Part shown: in pieces, positions 5,758 through 6,442 of the stretch
Position numbering within the stretch: position 1 is the stretch's first letter
Layout of the letters: the number at the start of each line of letters is the position of its first letter
Assembly (NCBI GenBank): GCA_016296285.1
Contig: JAEDJP010000075.1
Coordinates: forward strand, 1-6,442
Origin: Bacilli bacterium
GTDB taxonomy: Bacteria > Bacillota_I > Bacilli_A > RFN20 > CAG-826
Direction: 5' to 3'
Length of the DNA stretch: 6,442 nucleotides
The notes under the pieces: generated by a model
Databases searched by the model: none
Seen by the model: only the letters and a program-made list of their open reading frames with translations
What the model was told of the DNA's origin: nothing
Program-made: the position numbers and the translations under genes

Positions 5758-6442
5758 TCAGTCGTCGTCTTCTTCCGTCTCGTCGGCGTCGATCGCGTCG
5801 TGTTGGGCGCGGAAGACATCCTCTTTGTGGATGATGCGGTCCAGCGCTGCCGCGAGCGGGTAATAGACCGGGATGAGGAGGAAGAGGACCCAGCCCGGAT
5901 GCCAGAAGGTCCAGCCCCACGGATAGAGGCTCGAGGTGATGCCGAGGCCCACGTAGACCGCGACGAGGAGGATGGGGAGCGCGAAGGGCGAGAAGCGCTT
6001 CTTGCCGATGCACTCGACGATGGACCCGAGGACGATGGCGTAGAGGATGGTGACCCAGCCGACGGCCCAGCCGGCCCCGTGCTCGGTCCAGAAGAAGCCA
6101 AGCAGGATGTAGGCGATGATGGCACCGAAAAGGAAGATGGGCCAGAGGACGTCCTTCACGATCTCGAAGCGGGTCTTCTCCTTGCCTTTCACCTGGACCC
6201 CGTCGAAGCCGACGTGGACTTCTTCCCCTTCCTTGGGGTCGCGGACGAAGATGCCCTTGCGCGAGATGTGGACCTCGGTCCCGTCCTTGTCCTTGACGTG
6301 GACGCCATCCGCGCCGATGTGGACCGAGTCGGCCCCGGACCCTTCCTTGTCCGTCTTCTCGGCCTCTTGGGCCTCTTCTTTCGTCTCTTCTTGCTTCGGC
6401 TCTTCCTTCTCCTCTTCTATTGTGGTTTCTTCGTTCTCTGTC
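5758..6442 (-). CDS. Membrane protein with tandem VHI-GV repeats and four membrane helices, 5' end outside the window
   Basis: The last 227 codons of a larger protein; the frame stays open to the right edge (first whole codon at 6441-6439). In order it shows: a Glu/Lys-rich low-complexity linker (about residues 1-37); three tandem repeats of about 17-18 residues built on V-H-[IV]-x3-G-[IV]-x-V (about 38-87); four hydrophobic helices (about 98-118, 124-144, 152-176 and 182-201); and an acidic tail ending DETEEDDD. The helices have many Trp and aromatic residues. I recall that some Bacillota membrane proteins with an N-terminal helix-turn-helix have a similar linker, repeat and four-helix end, so the missing N-terminus may be DNA-binding; that is unproven. 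A GTG at 6192 is within the open frame after the repeats and is unlikely to be the start. A terminator follows the stop directly. Function is unknown; envelope sensing or signalling is a guess. Confidence 0.8.
   Translation of the reverse strand, partial: TENEETTIEEEKEEPKQEETKEEAQEAEKTDKEGSGADSVHIGADGVHVKDKDGTEVHISRKGIFVRDPKEGEEVHVGFDGVQVKGKEKTRFEIVKDVLWPIFLFGAIIAYILLGFFWTEHGAGWAVGWVTILYAIVLGSIVECIGKKRFSPFALPILLVAVYVGLGITSSLYPWGWTFWHPGWVLFLLIPVYYPLAAALDRIIHKEDVFRAQHDAIDADETEEDDD
6181..6330 (-). repeat. Three coding tandem repeats (V-H-[IV]-x3-G-[IV]-x-V)
   Basis: Inside the membrane protein, the units DSVHIGADGVHVKDKDG, TEVHISRKGIFVRDPKEG and EEVHVGFDGVQVKGKEK follow each other without gaps. 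At the DNA level the sense strand repeats GTCCACATC or GTCCACGTC at the start of each unit, but the rest has diverged, so these are old duplications held by protein selection. The alternating pattern of hydrophobic residues broken by a Gly turn suggests short beta hairpins stacked just before the first membrane helix. Confidence 0.75.

Noticed and set aside
6190..6192. GTG as the start of a 144-residue membrane protein
   Set aside because: The frame stays open upstream to the window edge and encodes a regular repeat array and a linker that run straight into the membrane part, so the true start is further right.
1..6442. CRISPR array, tRNA or rRNA, insertion sequence or attachment site
   Set aside because: No spaced repeat array, no cloverleaf or rRNA-like stretch, no transposase frame and no terminal inverted repeats were seen; nearly all of the window is coding.

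Overview
The window is GC-rich (roughly 60% by eye) and every gene I can support lies on the minus strand, so the operons read from high to low coordinates. The organism is most likely an uncultured Bacillota, perhaps a GC-rich Bacilli/Erysipelotrichia-type or Clostridia-type gut lineage. The grounds are Shine-Dalgarno-led starts, U-tailed hairpin terminators with short stems, and the protein subfamilies: a GNHTDHNHG-type galactokinase, a long N-terminus iron alcohol dehydrogenase and a cytosolic zinc phospholipase C-like protein. The placement is an inference from protein families, not from a marker gene.

Read in the direction of transcription, there are three transcription units. (1) 6442-5731: the 3' part of a membrane protein with an acidic linker, three tandem V-H-[IV]-x3-G-[IV]-x-V repeats and four predicted membrane helices, closed by a terminator. 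(2) 5677-3225: a promoter candidate, a 12-helix MFS sugar/cation symporter of the GPH/SLC45-like type, then, one base after its stop, a zinc-dependent phospholipase C-family gene broken by a single-base frameshift, closed by a second terminator. (3) 3212-1 and beyond: a promoter candidate followed by an unrecognised 209-residue protein, an iron-containing alcohol dehydrogenase, aldose 1-epimerase (galM) and the start of a galactokinase (galK) that runs off the left edge. Neighbours in unit 3 overlap by ATGA or are 5 bases apart, so they form one tightly coupled operon.

The biological theme is sugar uptake and entry of galactose into the Leloir pathway: GalM converts beta- to alpha-galactose and GalK phosphorylates it. 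The MFS transporter could supply the sugar, but a terminator separates it from the galactose genes, so the link is only positional. The dehydrogenase and the unknown protein in front of galM are the less expected members. I see no RNA gene, CRISPR array, insertion sequence or clear mobile-element signature, and no fully new system. The points most worth a second look are the atypical galactokinase signature, the coupled unknown gene, the split phospholipase-like gene, the repeat-bearing membrane protein and a helically phased direct repeat upstream of the transporter.
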